Shown: one piece after another, positions 25,572-35,000 of the stretch
Position numbering within the stretch: position 1 is the first letter of the stretch
How the letters are laid out: every line of letters begins with the position of its first letter
Assembly (NCBI GenBank): GCA_964587815.1
Contig: CAZPMH010000010.1
Coordinates: forward strand, 1 to 64,000
Direction of reading: 5' to 3'
DNA length: 64,000 nucleotides
Origin: UBA1672 sp964587815
GTDB lineage: Bacteria > Pseudomonadota > Alphaproteobacteria > Micavibrionales > Micavibrionaceae
The notes under the pieces: generated by a model
Databases searched by the model: none
Told to the model about the DNA's origin: nothing
Seen by the model: only the letters and a program-made list of their open reading frames with translations
Program-made: the position numbers and the translations under genes

Positions 25572-26258
25572 ATGGAAACAAAAAGAGAACATTTGCGATA
25601 TAAAAGCTGTGATCAAGGGAATGTTTTGATCTATGTTCTGGTTGCGGTTGCCTTGTTTGCGGCGCTCGGGTTTGCCCTGACGCAACAAACGCGAAATTCA
25701 GGGACACAAGAGCTGGACAGGGCTAATCTTGAGTTTTACGCTATGCAATTGATCGGCTATGCCGCTCAGGTGCGTTCAGTGATAGAGCAGATGGAGATTA
25801 CGGGCACATCGATTGATGAAATTGATTTTGTCCCGCCAGAAGATTCTGATTTTAATCTCGCACCGCATTTGCATAAGATTTATCACCCTGAAGGCGGCGG
25901 TTTGAACATTAGAACTTTGAACGAAAAGGTCATCGCGCAGACAGCTTCAACACCTCCACCCGGCTGGTTTTTAGGGCGGTTCAATAATGTCGAATGGACA
26001 AATGGATCAGGCCGGGATGTCATTCTGACTGCTTATCAGATTTCTTATGCTGTTTGCGAGGTTTTAAATGAGAAGATCACAGGTTCTTCCACTATTCCTG
26101 CACTTACAACAAATATGAATGATGTTTTGGTCGATACGTCAACCAATCTGGATTTGACGATTGCGCGATGTGCGGCTTGTGAGGGGTATACGTCTTTATG
26201 TGTCAGTAATGTCGCGCGGGATGCGTATTCGTTTTATACGGTTGTCGGGGATCAGTAA
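25572..26258 (+). CDS. Prepilin-like single-pass protein (paralogue of the 50.1-50.8 kb gene)
   Basis: A 228-residue protein with a short cytosolic N-terminus, one hydrophobic segment after GNVLIYVLVAVALFAALGF (about residues 16-36) and a long exported part. The motif and spacing match the minus-strand gene at 50058-50756 (SGNVLFMILIAVALFGALGY), and both continue with a helix containing YAxxxIxYAxxV-like residues and a GGGxN block (GGGLNIRTLNE versus GGGMNFTQLNR). It resembles type IV prepilin or PilX-like proteins but lacks the Glu at +5, so processing is uncertain. Its 3' end overlaps engB (convergent) by seven bases. Function unknown. Confidence 0.65.
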   Translation: METKREHLRYKSCDQGNVLIYVLVAVALFAALGFALTQQTRNSGTQELDRANLEFYAMQLIGYAAQVRSVIEQMEITGTSIDEIDFVPPEDSDFNLAPHLHKIYHPEGGGLNIRTLNEKVIAQTASTPPPGWFLGRFNNVEWTNGSGRDVILTAYQISYAVCEVLNEKITGSSTIPALTTNMNDVLVDTSTNLDLTIARCAACEGYTSLCVSNVARDAYSFYTVVGDQ

Positions 26259-26899
26259 TCTTCGCCATATTTTTGGATAATCGCGCGCAGCTCTGAAATT
26301 CCTGCCCCTTTCAGGGCGCTGGTTTTTGCGATGATGGGGTGTGCAGCGCCGTGGGTTTTGATGCTGTTTGTGATTTTGTCTTCCACCTTTTTCAAATGCT
26401 CGTTCTTCACCTTATCGGTTTTGGTGAGGACAATGCGGTAGGAGACAGCCGCCTGATCGAGCATTTTCATCAGGTCGAGGTCGCTGTCTTTCAGGCCGTG
26501 GCGGGCGTCGATTAGAATAAAGACGCAGCGCAATGTCGGGCGGCCGCGCAGATAATCGAATATGAGTTGCGTCCATTTTGCGATTTTTTCTTTTGAGACT
26601 TTGGCGTAGCCGTAGCCCGGCATGTCGACCATGTAGAGCATATCGCCGAGATTGAAATAATTGAGTTCCTGTGTACGTCCCGGGGTGTTGGATGTACGTG
26701 CCAACGTGTTGCGCCCTGTCAGCGCGTTGAGCAGTGACGATTTTCCGACATTTGAGCGCCCTGCGAAAGCGACTTCACTGACATGCGCCTCGGGCAGTTG
26801 CTCAAGCCCCGCGACACCGAGCATGAAATCACACGGCCCGGCGAAGAGCTTGCGGGCGGACTCCAGTTCAGCTTTGGAAAACTCTTCTTCGGCAATCAT
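26252..26899 (-). CDS. engB: Ribosome biogenesis GTPase YsxC/EngB
   Basis: A 215-residue TRAFAC GTPase required for 50S assembly in relatives. The G1 motif is GRSNVGKSSLLNAL, G3 is VDMPGYGYA, G4 is LTKTDKV and G5 is KTSALKGAG. Normal length. Its start is six bases after the yidC stop, so it ends the rpmH-rnpA-yidD-yidC-engB transcription unit. Confidence 0.96.
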   Translation of the reverse strand: MIAEEEFSKAELESARKLFAGPCDFMLGVAGLEQLPEAHVSEVAFAGRSNVGKSSLLNALTGRNTLARTSNTPGRTQELNYFNLGDMLYMVDMPGYGYAKVSKEKIAKWTQLIFDYLRGRPTLRCVFILIDARHGLKDSDLDLMKMLDQAAVSYRIVLTKTDKVKNEHLKKVEDKITNSIKTHGAAHPIIAKTSALKGAGISELRAIIQKYGEDY

Positions 26900-26905
26900 C
26901 GCGGT

Positions 26906-28834
26906 TTATTTCTTCTTGGTTTTTTTGCCGGTGGTTTTCTTTTTCGGCTTTGGCGGCGAGATTTTCGGTGCGTCTTCTTCGCCCTCTTGATCGCCGCTTT
27001 CTTTGTCAAACAAAGCCTCTTCGACGTCTTGTTCGGCCATTTCGATTAATGGGTGTACGTCGGGGCCTTCATCGACTTGTTCTTCCAGCTTTTCCTTATA
27101 ATGGTCGCGGTTGAAGAAATAGACAGGCACGCCCATTGAGCGCATGATTACGGCCTGTTGAATGACGGAGAAGAACGCGCTGAATGTCCAATAAATGACA
27201 AGGCCTGAGGCGAAGCGCGCCATAATCCATGTGATGAAGAAGGGGAAGATATTCATCATCATGCGCTGTGTTTTATCCTGCGGCGGCGGGTTCAGCTTTT
27301 TCTGGAACAGCATCACAAGCAGCATCAGGCACGGCCAAATTCCGATATGTAAGATCGGCTCAATATCAACCAAACCAAACAGGTTGAATAGTGATGTCGG
27401 GTCGGGCGCGGATAAATCCTGAATCCAGCCAAAGAACGGTGCGTGACGGATTTCGATGGTCATCAGCAAGATTTTGTAGAATGCGAAGAAGATCGGAATC
27501 TGCACCAAAATCGGCAGACAGCCTGACATCGGGTTGACGCCCTCTTTTTGATAGAGTTTTACGATTTCCTGTTGCAAGGCTTCCTTATCGTCACCGTGCG
27601 TTTCGCGCAGCGCGCTGATTTGCGGGGCGACGACCTTCATTTTAGCGAAGGAACGGAATGAGATGCTGGTGAGTGGAAAGACTGCCATACGTAAGATACC
27701 CGTTAGAATGACGATGGCGACGCCCATGTTGCCGACCAACAGGCCAAGATAGTGAAGTGCCAGGAAGAACGGATAGGTTAAGAACCAGAACCAGCCGAAA
27801 TCAACGGCCAAATCAAGGTTTTTTACGCCGATGCTTTTTTCGTATTCTTCGAGTAGTAATACTTTTTTCGCGCCTGCATAAAGATGATAGGATTTTTCGA
27901 CACTGCCCTGCGGCGGAACAACCATTTCCGCGCCTGTGACATCGGTTTGAAAAATATTACGTTCGCTGGTGACGGGGTCAGGCGTGAATTTGAAACGATA
28001 TTTTGCCTGTACGCCTTGCTGGGGGATCAGGGCTGTTAGCCAGTATTTATCGGAAAAGCCGATCCAGCCATGCTCGGATTCGATTTTTTTATTCGGCTCT
28101 GATTTCATGCCGGCATAATCAAGCTGATGCAATTCTTTGCCGATAAAGCCTGCTGCGCCTTCGTGTGATATCCATAAATTATTGTAATCTGCGGGGATGC
28201 TGTTTTGTGTGATCAGCGCGTAAGGATAGAGGGAGACTTCAGCGTCTGAATTGTTCACTACGCGTTGCGTTATTCTGAACATGTAATGTTCATCAAATGA
28301 AATATCACGCTCAAAGGTTAGGCCCTGCCCGTTGTTCCAGAAGATTGTAACAGGTGTTTGTACGGTTAAATTTGCGTTGCCCTTAATTTGCCACATGCTG
28401 TTTGCGTTGGGGAGTTTCAGCCCCTCTTGCGCGGAAACCCAGCCGTAATCGGCGTAGCGTGCGCGTTCGGTGTTGGCAGGCGAGAACAGCGTGACGAATT
28501 CTTCTTTTTCAATTGTTTTATAATATTGTAACAGGCTGAGGTCATCGAAATACCCGCCCTTTAGCGGGATAGAGCCCATAATTTCCGCATTTTCAAAGGT
28601 GATGCGTTGTGTGCCTTCCAGTGCCTTTTCACGCGGCACGAATGCCGCCGGTTTTAGAAGCTCGGGCTTTTGGTCGATCAGTTCAGCGCGCGCCTTTTTC
28701 GCCTCGTTCAACGCCTTGGTCTGCGGCCCCAGGACATATGTTTCATAGGCGAACCAAACGGCAAGCGAAGCCAACGCGAAGATAATCAAATTGCGGAAAT
28801 CTTCGGGGTGCATCTGGTCTTTTTTGTTGTTCAT
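26906..28834 (-). CDS. yidC: Membrane protein insertase YidC
   Basis: A 642-residue Gram-negative YidC/Oxa1. TM1 lies near the N-terminus (NLIIFALASLAVWFAYETYV), followed by the large periplasmic beta-sandwich domain (about 60-330), the conserved core TMs with the hydrophilic-groove helix RSFAKMKVVAPQISALRE and GCLPILVQIPIFFAFYKIL, and a long basic tail of about 60 residues ending in lysines. The tail is longer than in E. coli and may aid ribosome binding. Its ATG overlaps the yidD stop by one base. Confidence 0.96.
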   Translation of the reverse strand: MNNKKDQMHPEDFRNLIIFALASLAVWFAYETYVLGPQTKALNEAKKARAELIDQKPELLKPAAFVPREKALEGTQRITFENAEIMGSIPLKGGYFDDLSLLQYYKTIEKEEFVTLFSPANTERARYADYGWVSAQEGLKLPNANSMWQIKGNANLTVQTPVTIFWNNGQGLTFERDISFDEHYMFRITQRVVNNSDAEVSLYPYALITQNSIPADYNNLWISHEGAAGFIGKELHQLDYAGMKSEPNKKIESEHGWIGFSDKYWLTALIPQQGVQAKYRFKFTPDPVTSERNIFQTDVTGAEMVVPPQGSVEKSYHLYAGAKKVLLLEEYEKSIGVKNLDLAVDFGWFWFLTYPFFLALHYLGLLVGNMGVAIVILTGILRMAVFPLTSISFRSFAKMKVVAPQISALRETHGDDKEALQQEIVKLYQKEGVNPMSGCLPILVQIPIFFAFYKILLMTIEIRHAPFFGWIQDLSAPDPTSLFNLFGLVDIEPILHIGIWPCLMLLVMLFQKKLNPPPQDKTQRMMMNIFPFFITWIMARFASGLVIYWTFSAFFSVIQQAVIMRSMGVPVYFFNRDHYKEKLEEQVDEGPDVHPLIEMAEQDVEEALFDKESGDQEGEEDAPKISPPKPKKKTTGKKTKKK

Positions 28835-29142
28835 TACAGCTCGCTTTTCGAGGTTGGCGTTGTTATTTTTGCATCGATTTTATTTTGATCCTTGCGTTTA
28901 TACCCTAAGATATCGCTCCACGCAAACCGTTCAGGGACAGGATCGACGTAATTTTTTTTACTCCATGGCTGGCAGGATAAAATGCGGCGAAATGTGAGGT
29001 ATAATCCCTTTAAAACGCCATGCTTTTCCAATGCGTCATGGGCGTAGCATGAGCATGTGGGCTCAAACCTGCAATTCCGTCCGATGAGCGGGGAGATAAG
29101 CGCCGCGTAGAGCTTTATGAGGGATTGGAAGAGTGATTTCAC
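28834..29142 (-). CDS. yidD: Membrane protein insertion efficiency factor YidD
   Basis: A 102-residue small membrane-associated protein that helps YidC. The family core LYAALISPLIGRNCRFEPTC is followed by SCYAHDALEKHG and the end of the domain SCQPWSKKNYVDPVP. The three conserved cysteines are visible. It starts directly at the rnpA stop and overlaps yidC by one base. Confidence 0.94.
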   Translation of the reverse strand: MKSLFQSLIKLYAALISPLIGRNCRFEPTCSCYAHDALEKHGVLKGLYLTFRRILSCQPWSKKNYVDPVPERFAWSDILGYKRKDQNKIDAKITTPTSKSEL

Positions 29143-29529
29143 CTATTTCTCTTCCTTTTGCTGTTTTGTCTTTAATTGTTCAGTGCGTTTTAAACACCAT
29201 TTTAAATCTTTAAGCAGTTGGTCATAGCCGCATGTTTCCGTTTCGCGACGACCGATGAGTACATAATCATATCCGGTTTTGGCTTGTGTCGAGAGTACAT
29301 CAGCGATGGCGGCACGCAGGCGGCGTTTGATGCGGTTGCGGCGCACGGCGGATTTATGGGTTTTCTTTGTGACTGTGATGCCTGTTCGCATGTGTTCGAA
29401 GGCATTTGGCATGACAAGAAGTGTGACGGTTTTTGAGACCCAGCGTTTCCCCGATTTTTGTATGGCTACAAAATCAGAACGAGCGACCAACATTTCTGTT
29501 TTTGATCGCTCTGCTAAATTCGTTCTCAT
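29143..29529 (-). CDS. rnpA: Ribonuclease P protein component
   Basis: A 128-residue basic protein that binds RNase P RNA for tRNA 5' maturation. It has the hallmark RNRIKRRLRAAI (RNR motif) in the middle and GYDYVLIGRRET after it. It lies 54 bases after rpmH and directly before yidD. The N-terminal 12 residues are less conserved, so the start could be a few codons later. Confidence 0.93.
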   Translation of the reverse strand: MRTNLAERSKTEMLVARSDFVAIQKSGKRWVSKTVTLLVMPNAFEHMRTGITVTKKTHKSAVRRNRIKRRLRAAIADVLSTQAKTGYDYVLIGRRETETCGYDQLLKDLKWCLKRTEQLKTKQQKEEK

Positions 29530-29583
29530 TTTATGTGCGCTTTATTTTAAATTGGCGCGGCGTTTTCGCTCATGCAATTTGCA

Positions 29584-29718
29584 TTAAGCACTTAGACGCT
29601 TGCGGCCTTTTGCACGACGACGTGCAATAACGGCACGACCGTTTTTCGTTGCCATGCGTGAACGGAAACCGTGGCGACGGGCGCGAACGATGCGGCTTGG
29701 CTGGAAAGTACGTTTCAT
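29584..29718 (-). CDS. rpmH: 50S ribosomal protein L34
   Basis: A 44-residue highly basic protein, MKRTFQPSRIVRARRHGF at the start and KGRKRLSA at the end, the L34 consensus throughout. It is the first gene of the rpmH-rnpA-yidD-yidC-engB cluster and has a strong promoter about 40 bases upstream. The start is fixed by the conserved MKRT N-terminus. Confidence 0.97.
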   Translation of the reverse strand: MKRTFQPSRIVRARRHGFRSRMATKNGRAVIARRRAKGRKRLSA

Positions 29719-29763
29719 CTTCTTATACCTTTTAAATTCTTATTCTTTTGGTCAAGTTGTGTG

Positions 29764-29792
29764 GTTATAGCGGCTCTGAGCGGGCGTGTCAA
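29764..29792 (-). promoter_or_regulatory. Sigma-70-like promoter of rpmH
   Basis: On the minus strand TTGACA (29787-29792), a 17-base spacer and TATAAC (29764-29769) match the housekeeping consensus at 11 of 12 positions. The predicted start of transcription is about 40 bases before the rpmH ATG, fitting a strongly expressed ribosomal operon. Confidence 0.75.
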
Positions 29793-29843
29793 ATAAAAGG
29801 GGATAAATTTGTTGATGTTTTTATGCTTCTTTTATGTGCCTTC

Positions 29844-31067
29844 TTATTCCCCCATTGCGCGGCGCATGAAGAATTTTTTCGCGAATGGCAGGCGGCCGAC
29901 AATTTTCAGCCCTGCGCGGCGCACGGCTTTGACAGGCGGCAGATTATTGGAGAATAATCTGACCAAGCCATCAGTGACCGCGACCATCGCCATATTATCG
30001 GGACGGCGTTTGGTTTGGTAGGCTTTCAGCAGTTCCTGATCGCCGATATCCTGACCGCGTTCGTGCGCTCTTTCGATTAAAGTGGTGAGTGTGTTTAAGT
30101 CGCGAAAGCCTAAATTTAAGCCCTGCCCTGCGATGGGGTGAATACCGTGCGCGGCATCGGCGACCAAGGCCATGCGCGGGGCGATATAATCCGCCGCGTG
30201 AGTGAGGGAGAGCGGATAAGCCAAGCGTTTATTGCCCACAATCTCAACCTTGCCGTAGCGTTCGGGGAAGCGGGATTGGACGCGTTGCGTAAATTCCGCA
30301 TCGGTTAAATCCATCAGGGATTTTTTGCTGCGGCCATGCTCGGTGAAGACGAGGGAGGATTGGTGTTTTGCACCCTCACCTTTTTGTTTCAGATCATTCA
30401 TCGGCAGGATCGCAACGGGGCCATCGGGCCAAAAATGTTCGACGCCGACATTATTATGCGGGTTTTCATGGGTAACGAAACACACCACCGCGCGCTGATT
30501 GTAATTCCAGCTGCGGACGTCGACATCCATATAATCGCGCACGGCTGACCTGCGACCGTCGGCGCCGATGATGAGCTTTGCGGTTAAGGTTTGGTCGCTT
30601 TCCAGAATGACGTCCGCTTTATCGTCGGACACATCAAAATCTTTCACACGGGCGGGGGCGATCAGCTCCACAGATTTCAGGCTTTTGATTTTGTCGTACA
30701 AGCAAGTTCGGATGTGTGTGTTCGGGATGATCCAGCCGAAGGGTTTGTCTTCGACCTCAGCGCTTAAAAATTGCAGGAGCACCGAACTTTCGCCGTCGAG
30801 GATTTCGATATCTTCGATGGGGCAGCCCTCGGTGACCATGTCATTCCACACCCTAGCGCGGCTTAGAATTTTACTCGACCCGTATGAGATGGCGGTGGTG
30901 CGCTCGTCTTTTTTCAGTGCGTCTTTGGGCGCATCCTGATCAATGCACGCAACGCTCAGGCCGTCAATCGTGCCGAGCATGCAGGCCAGTGATAGCCCTG
31001 ATAAGCCGCCGCCAACGATGATGACGTCATAGTGATTGTTCTGTGATCTTTTATTGTCTTTGGTCAT
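29844..31067 (-). CDS. UbiH/UbiF/COQ6-family FAD-dependent hydroxylase
   Basis: A 407-residue flavoprotein monooxygenase predicted to hydroxylate the ubiquinone ring. The FAD site is VIIVGGGLSGLSLA, the middle GADGRRSAVRD is the DG motif, and VADAAHGIHPIAGQGLNLGF is the GD motif of the family. The ATG at 31067 gives the usual N-terminus; a GTG three codons earlier is less likely. It is a single gene on the minus strand, upstream of rpmH with a 125-base gap. Which ring carbon it acts on cannot be read from the sequence. Confidence 0.88.
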   Translation of the reverse strand: MTKDNKRSQNNHYDVIIVGGGLSGLSLACMLGTIDGLSVACIDQDAPKDALKKDERTTAISYGSSKILSRARVWNDMVTEGCPIEDIEILDGESSVLLQFLSAEVEDKPFGWIIPNTHIRTCLYDKIKSLKSVELIAPARVKDFDVSDDKADVILESDQTLTAKLIIGADGRRSAVRDYMDVDVRSWNYNQRAVVCFVTHENPHNNVGVEHFWPDGPVAILPMNDLKQKGEGAKHQSSLVFTEHGRSKKSLMDLTDAEFTQRVQSRFPERYGKVEIVGNKRLAYPLSLTHAADYIAPRMALVADAAHGIHPIAGQGLNLGFRDLNTLTTLIERAHERGQDIGDQELLKAYQTKRRPDNMAMVAVTDGLVRLFSNNLPPVKAVRRAGLKIVGRLPFAKKFFMRRAMGE

Positions 31068-31111
31068 AGGCGGCACGATACGGCATTGCGTAGCTGTGGT
31101 AAATACAGAAA

Positions 31112-31140
31112 TAAAAAAGGCCGCTAATGATGTGCGACCT
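31112..31140 (-). terminator. Intrinsic terminator of the 31.2-31.8 kb gene
   Basis: On the minus strand AGGTCGC, a nine-base loop and GCGGCCT (one G-U pair) are followed by a T run. It lies 28 bases past the stop of the hypothetical gene. Confidence 0.65.
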
Positions 31141-31167
31141 GATTTTTATTTATCTGCCAAATGTCTT

Positions 31168-31788
31168 TTAAGCGATTGGCTTTTCGACCTTTGAGGTGAG
31201 GTCGCCTGCGATTGGCTCATCGCTCAACATTTCGATCATGCCGCCTGTTTGAACGGCGAAGTTTGCGATGAAGAGTGCGTTTGAATAAAAGACAACCGCG
31301 TCACATAGGAAACGACCCTGATCATTCATGCCTTCAAAACTTGCGGGGCGGATGGTGCCCTCGACAACAGAGCGTGTTGTTGCGTCCATGTCCTGTGGCA
31401 AATTTTGGTCTGTCATATCTTCGGCGATGTAGAACGGACCTTCATCACCGCGCACGAAGAAACAGAAGAATTTCAGATATTCCAGAACGTTATCTTCGTT
31501 CAGCTTAATCGGTGCTTTGTTGTTAATCTCGTGAATTGGCGGGGATGTACCGTTCAGGCGGAATAGCTTGCCTTGATCGGTCAGATAGTAAATGACCATC
31601 TTTTTATTCACCCAGTTCGGATCTTGTACGCGGATCAATGCAACGCTTTCATAGAATGGAAGGGTACGCCATGCCACCTGTGTACTGCTTGCCGATGTTC
31701 GGTACTTACCGTCGATTGGGTTGATTTTGCCTAAGAAACCTGCCAGCTCATCGCCTTCGACACTGTTCCAATTATTATCATTATACAT
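31168..31788 (-). CDS. Hypothetical soluble protein
   Basis: A 206-residue acidic protein with no signal peptide and no membrane segment. Recognisable only as stretches such as VALIRVQDPNWVNKKMVIYY, LKFFCFFVRGDEGPFYIAED and CDAVVFYSNALFIANFAVQ, which look like beta strands of a compact domain. I do not recognise the family. It is monocistronic, with its own terminator, between the UbiH-like gene and the two-partner exoprotein. Codon use is like that of the surrounding housekeeping genes, so it is probably a long-standing resident gene. Confidence 0.7.
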   Translation of the reverse strand: MYNDNNWNSVEGDELAGFLGKINPIDGKYRTSASSTQVAWRTLPFYESVALIRVQDPNWVNKKMVIYYLTDQGKLFRLNGTSPPIHEINNKAPIKLNEDNVLEYLKFFCFFVRGDEGPFYIAEDMTDQNLPQDMDATTRSVVEGTIRPASFEGMNDQGRFLCDAVVFYSNALFIANFAVQTGGMIEMLSDEPIAGDLTSKVEKPIA

Positions 31789-31915
31789 TTTAAAGCCCTG
31801 ACTCGATCGAAATTAATCAATGCGATAATATTGACAGAAAATTGCGCGAGTGCAACCCCCTGATATATAAAAATTTTGCACGCCCCGAACGGTTTGCACT
31901 GCTCTTATTTCAATA

Positions 31916-31939
31916 AAGCACGATAAATTACCGTGCCTT
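31916..31939 (-). terminator. Possible weak hairpin downstream of the TPS exoprotein
   Basis: AAGCACG and CGTGCCTT form a stem of seven to eight pairs with one G-U pair, 75 bases past the exoprotein stop. On the minus strand it is followed only by a short, broken T stretch, so termination here is uncertain. Confidence 0.35.
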
Positions 31940-32014
31940 ATCTTTTGATATATTTACACCCAATTCTTTAACGAAGACTTAAAGCCTTGTTTTAAAATCG
32001 GATCTTGCAGCGTT

Positions 32015-35000
32015 TTAGCCCGCACATTTCGACTGACCGGCGATTGATTGCTCAAACGATCCGCCGAAGCTGTATGTGAATGAGCCACCACCGATTGCGC
32101 CAACTGCATCAGAGAGGCACGTCACATCGCGGCCTTCGCCTTCTTCTGCGTTGCCACCCGCGGCAGGCTCAATGCCCGCTACATTGCTGCCGTCACCTGC
32201 TTCGGGGTTCAGGTTGTTTGCGGCTTCACCATCGATTCCTGTCAACGGCAGGCCTTGAATTGTGATGCTGGCTGATTGTTGCTCTTGCTCTTCTTCCTCG
32301 GTTTCCGCAGGGATGAAGTCTTCGAAGTTTTCAACTTCTACTCCTGCGCCCTGTGGCTCGAACGGAACGATATTCGGGTCTTGTTCGAAGATTTGACCGC
32401 GACCATCGACCGGTGCATCATCAGCATCGAACAAACGTTCTTCGATGAATTCAAACTGCTCAGGCGATAGGCCGTCCACCGCAACACGACCATCGAAGGA
32501 CACGTTTTGCGCGTCAATCACGATGGGGTCACCTGTTAGGGGGTTAAGGATCGCGCCGTTTTCGAAACGAACGTAGAAGTTGCCATCGCCTTCAAAGCCT
32601 TCGAAGATTGTAGAGCCGAGGGTTTCGTTGACGATTGTCGGTCCACTTGAAAGTACGAAAGCAGGCTGCTCAGATTCTTCGTCGAAAACCGGACTTCCTT
32701 CATTTACAAATACGACACCAACTTTTGGAGTCGATGATTCATTAATAAAAGTGTTTGCATTTGTTTCATCGCCGAAATCAACCGCACCAGCGGCAAAAAA
32801 TGCACCGATAGCATTGGCAATAGAAAACGACTCTATTTCTTTATTCTGCTCTTCATTCTCTGGGAAGGTTATCGTATTGCCTTGGAAAATAACAGATTCT
32901 GTTCGAGATCCGAATATTTCCACACCCGCGGAGCCGTTAACATTAATATCGTTGTTTGTGATTTCAATATTTTGTGAATCGAAAACGCCGATATTGATGA
33001 ATTGATTGTCATTTTTCATTTCATTGTTATTGATGATCACATTTTCAACATTTCCAACGGCAACATCCAAAAACGCTCCATTTATGACATTATTTTCAAT
33101 ATTAACCGTTTCACCATCTAACAAGACAAATTCGTCAGTTTGCTCTTCAGGTGAGGGTATAAAAAAGGTGTCATCAAAATCAAAAACATCCACACCAATA
33201 AACTCGCCGCTTATGTTTTTGTTATCTTTGATGTCAATTAACGTTTCAGACCCTATTTCAGCCGCTATTGATACACCTGAACCCCCGCCTTGAATGTCGT
33301 TGTTTGATATTGAAATCACACTGCCTTCAATTCCTTGGACTTGGGGCCCTTCGTCAATGTCTTCGGTGCTTTCAAAAGAAACAATAGACAATGTATTGCC
33401 GATTGAGATGCCAGATGTTCCACCAATAATCGTTGCGCCGTCTTGTGTGAAGGTTGTATAACTGCTGCTTGCGGCAACGCTTGCCGTTGTGGCTGTACCG
33501 CCTGCGCCGATCAGAATTTGAGAATTCAAGATATTGCCGTTAAATTCAATACCGTTGCCGTTCGCACCCTCGATCACGCTTTCATCAAATGTGTCTTGCT
33601 CACCGATTAAAACGAAGCTGTCCGTCACTGAGCCGTCAAAACTTATGCCGTCTTGGCCACCAATGATCTCGTTGTTTTCAACAATAGCGATTGTGGAGTT
33701 ATTTACGTTGCCGATTGTTACGCCTGCGTCGCCGCCTTCGACGATTTTGTTGCCTGCAATGGTTACACCTGCGTCAATGCCCGCATCCACGCTGCCGATT
33801 GTTACGCCGTTTCCGTTGATGCCGTAAATATCTTCGTTGAACCAGATTGCAGCGACGCCGTCATTGCCGACTGCGTTGATGTTGATTGCATCTTGATCCG
33901 CATATACGATCGAACCGTTTACCAATAGGCGTGCGCCTGTGATTGTGCCATCGACCTTTACACCTGTGTTACCTGCCCCAATGAAGTTTCCTGTGTTACC
34001 TGAGCCAACGTTGATTGCCGCGCCGCCTGTCATGTCGCCGTCGATCAGAACGCCGTTTTCACCAGCGAAGATTCCGTTGTTTTTCAGTGTGCTGCGGTGC
34101 AGATCGCTGACGCCGTCTTTATAACGCACGCCGTTTTCAGTGGCGTCGATAAAGTTGCCATCAAATGTCACGCGGGTTGAATTTCCGATAACAACGCCTT
34201 CTTCGGTTTCAAAGATTTCGTTGTTTGTGAACAGAGCATCTTCACTTGCCTGTAGCAAGATACCATCTGATGCGCCGCGAATTGTGTTGCCGTCGGCGGT
34301 GACGTTATCCGTTTGGAAGATGTCTAAACCAAGGTCAGTGAAGTTCACGCGGTTACCGTCAACGGCTGTTCCGTCGGTGTTCACCAAATTGATGCCCGAA
34401 CGCCCTGCGAAGAAGATTTGGTTTTGTGTGACGCTGTTCTCGCCCGTGACGTTGATCAATTGGATCGCGTCGCGGCGGGCGCGTGTGATTGTGTTGTTCG
34501 CAACGGTTGTTGTGCCTGTTGCGCCGCTGATTGCGATGCCTTGATCGCCAACACCGTCAGCGCCGTTAATCACGTTGTTAAAGGCCGTGAAGTCAACCAC
34601 GTCAACGGCGTGAATGCCATCATCTTGTACTTCGACAATATGGTTGCGGTTTACAGATGTACCTGTTGAATTTTGAACGAACACACCATCCCCTGTTGCG
34701 AAGCCGGCAAAGCTTGTGCCTTGTGCGCTTGGGTGGTCTTGGCCTGTGATGACGTTGTTTTCGATGGTCGCGTTATCGCCGCCTTGAACGCGTACGCCAA
34801 CGGCGCCTTCGTTGATTGTGAAGCCGTCAACTGTGACGTTATCGCCAGTGATGGACACGCCCGGCGTCATGCCTGCGCGCTGGATGATTGTTTCTGCGCC
34901 GCGTGTTGGTGCGCGACCGTGAAGGCCTGCATTTGCGCCCTGAAGGATGACATTGTCTTTGCCGACATTAACCGTTTCATTATATGTGCCTGCACCGACT

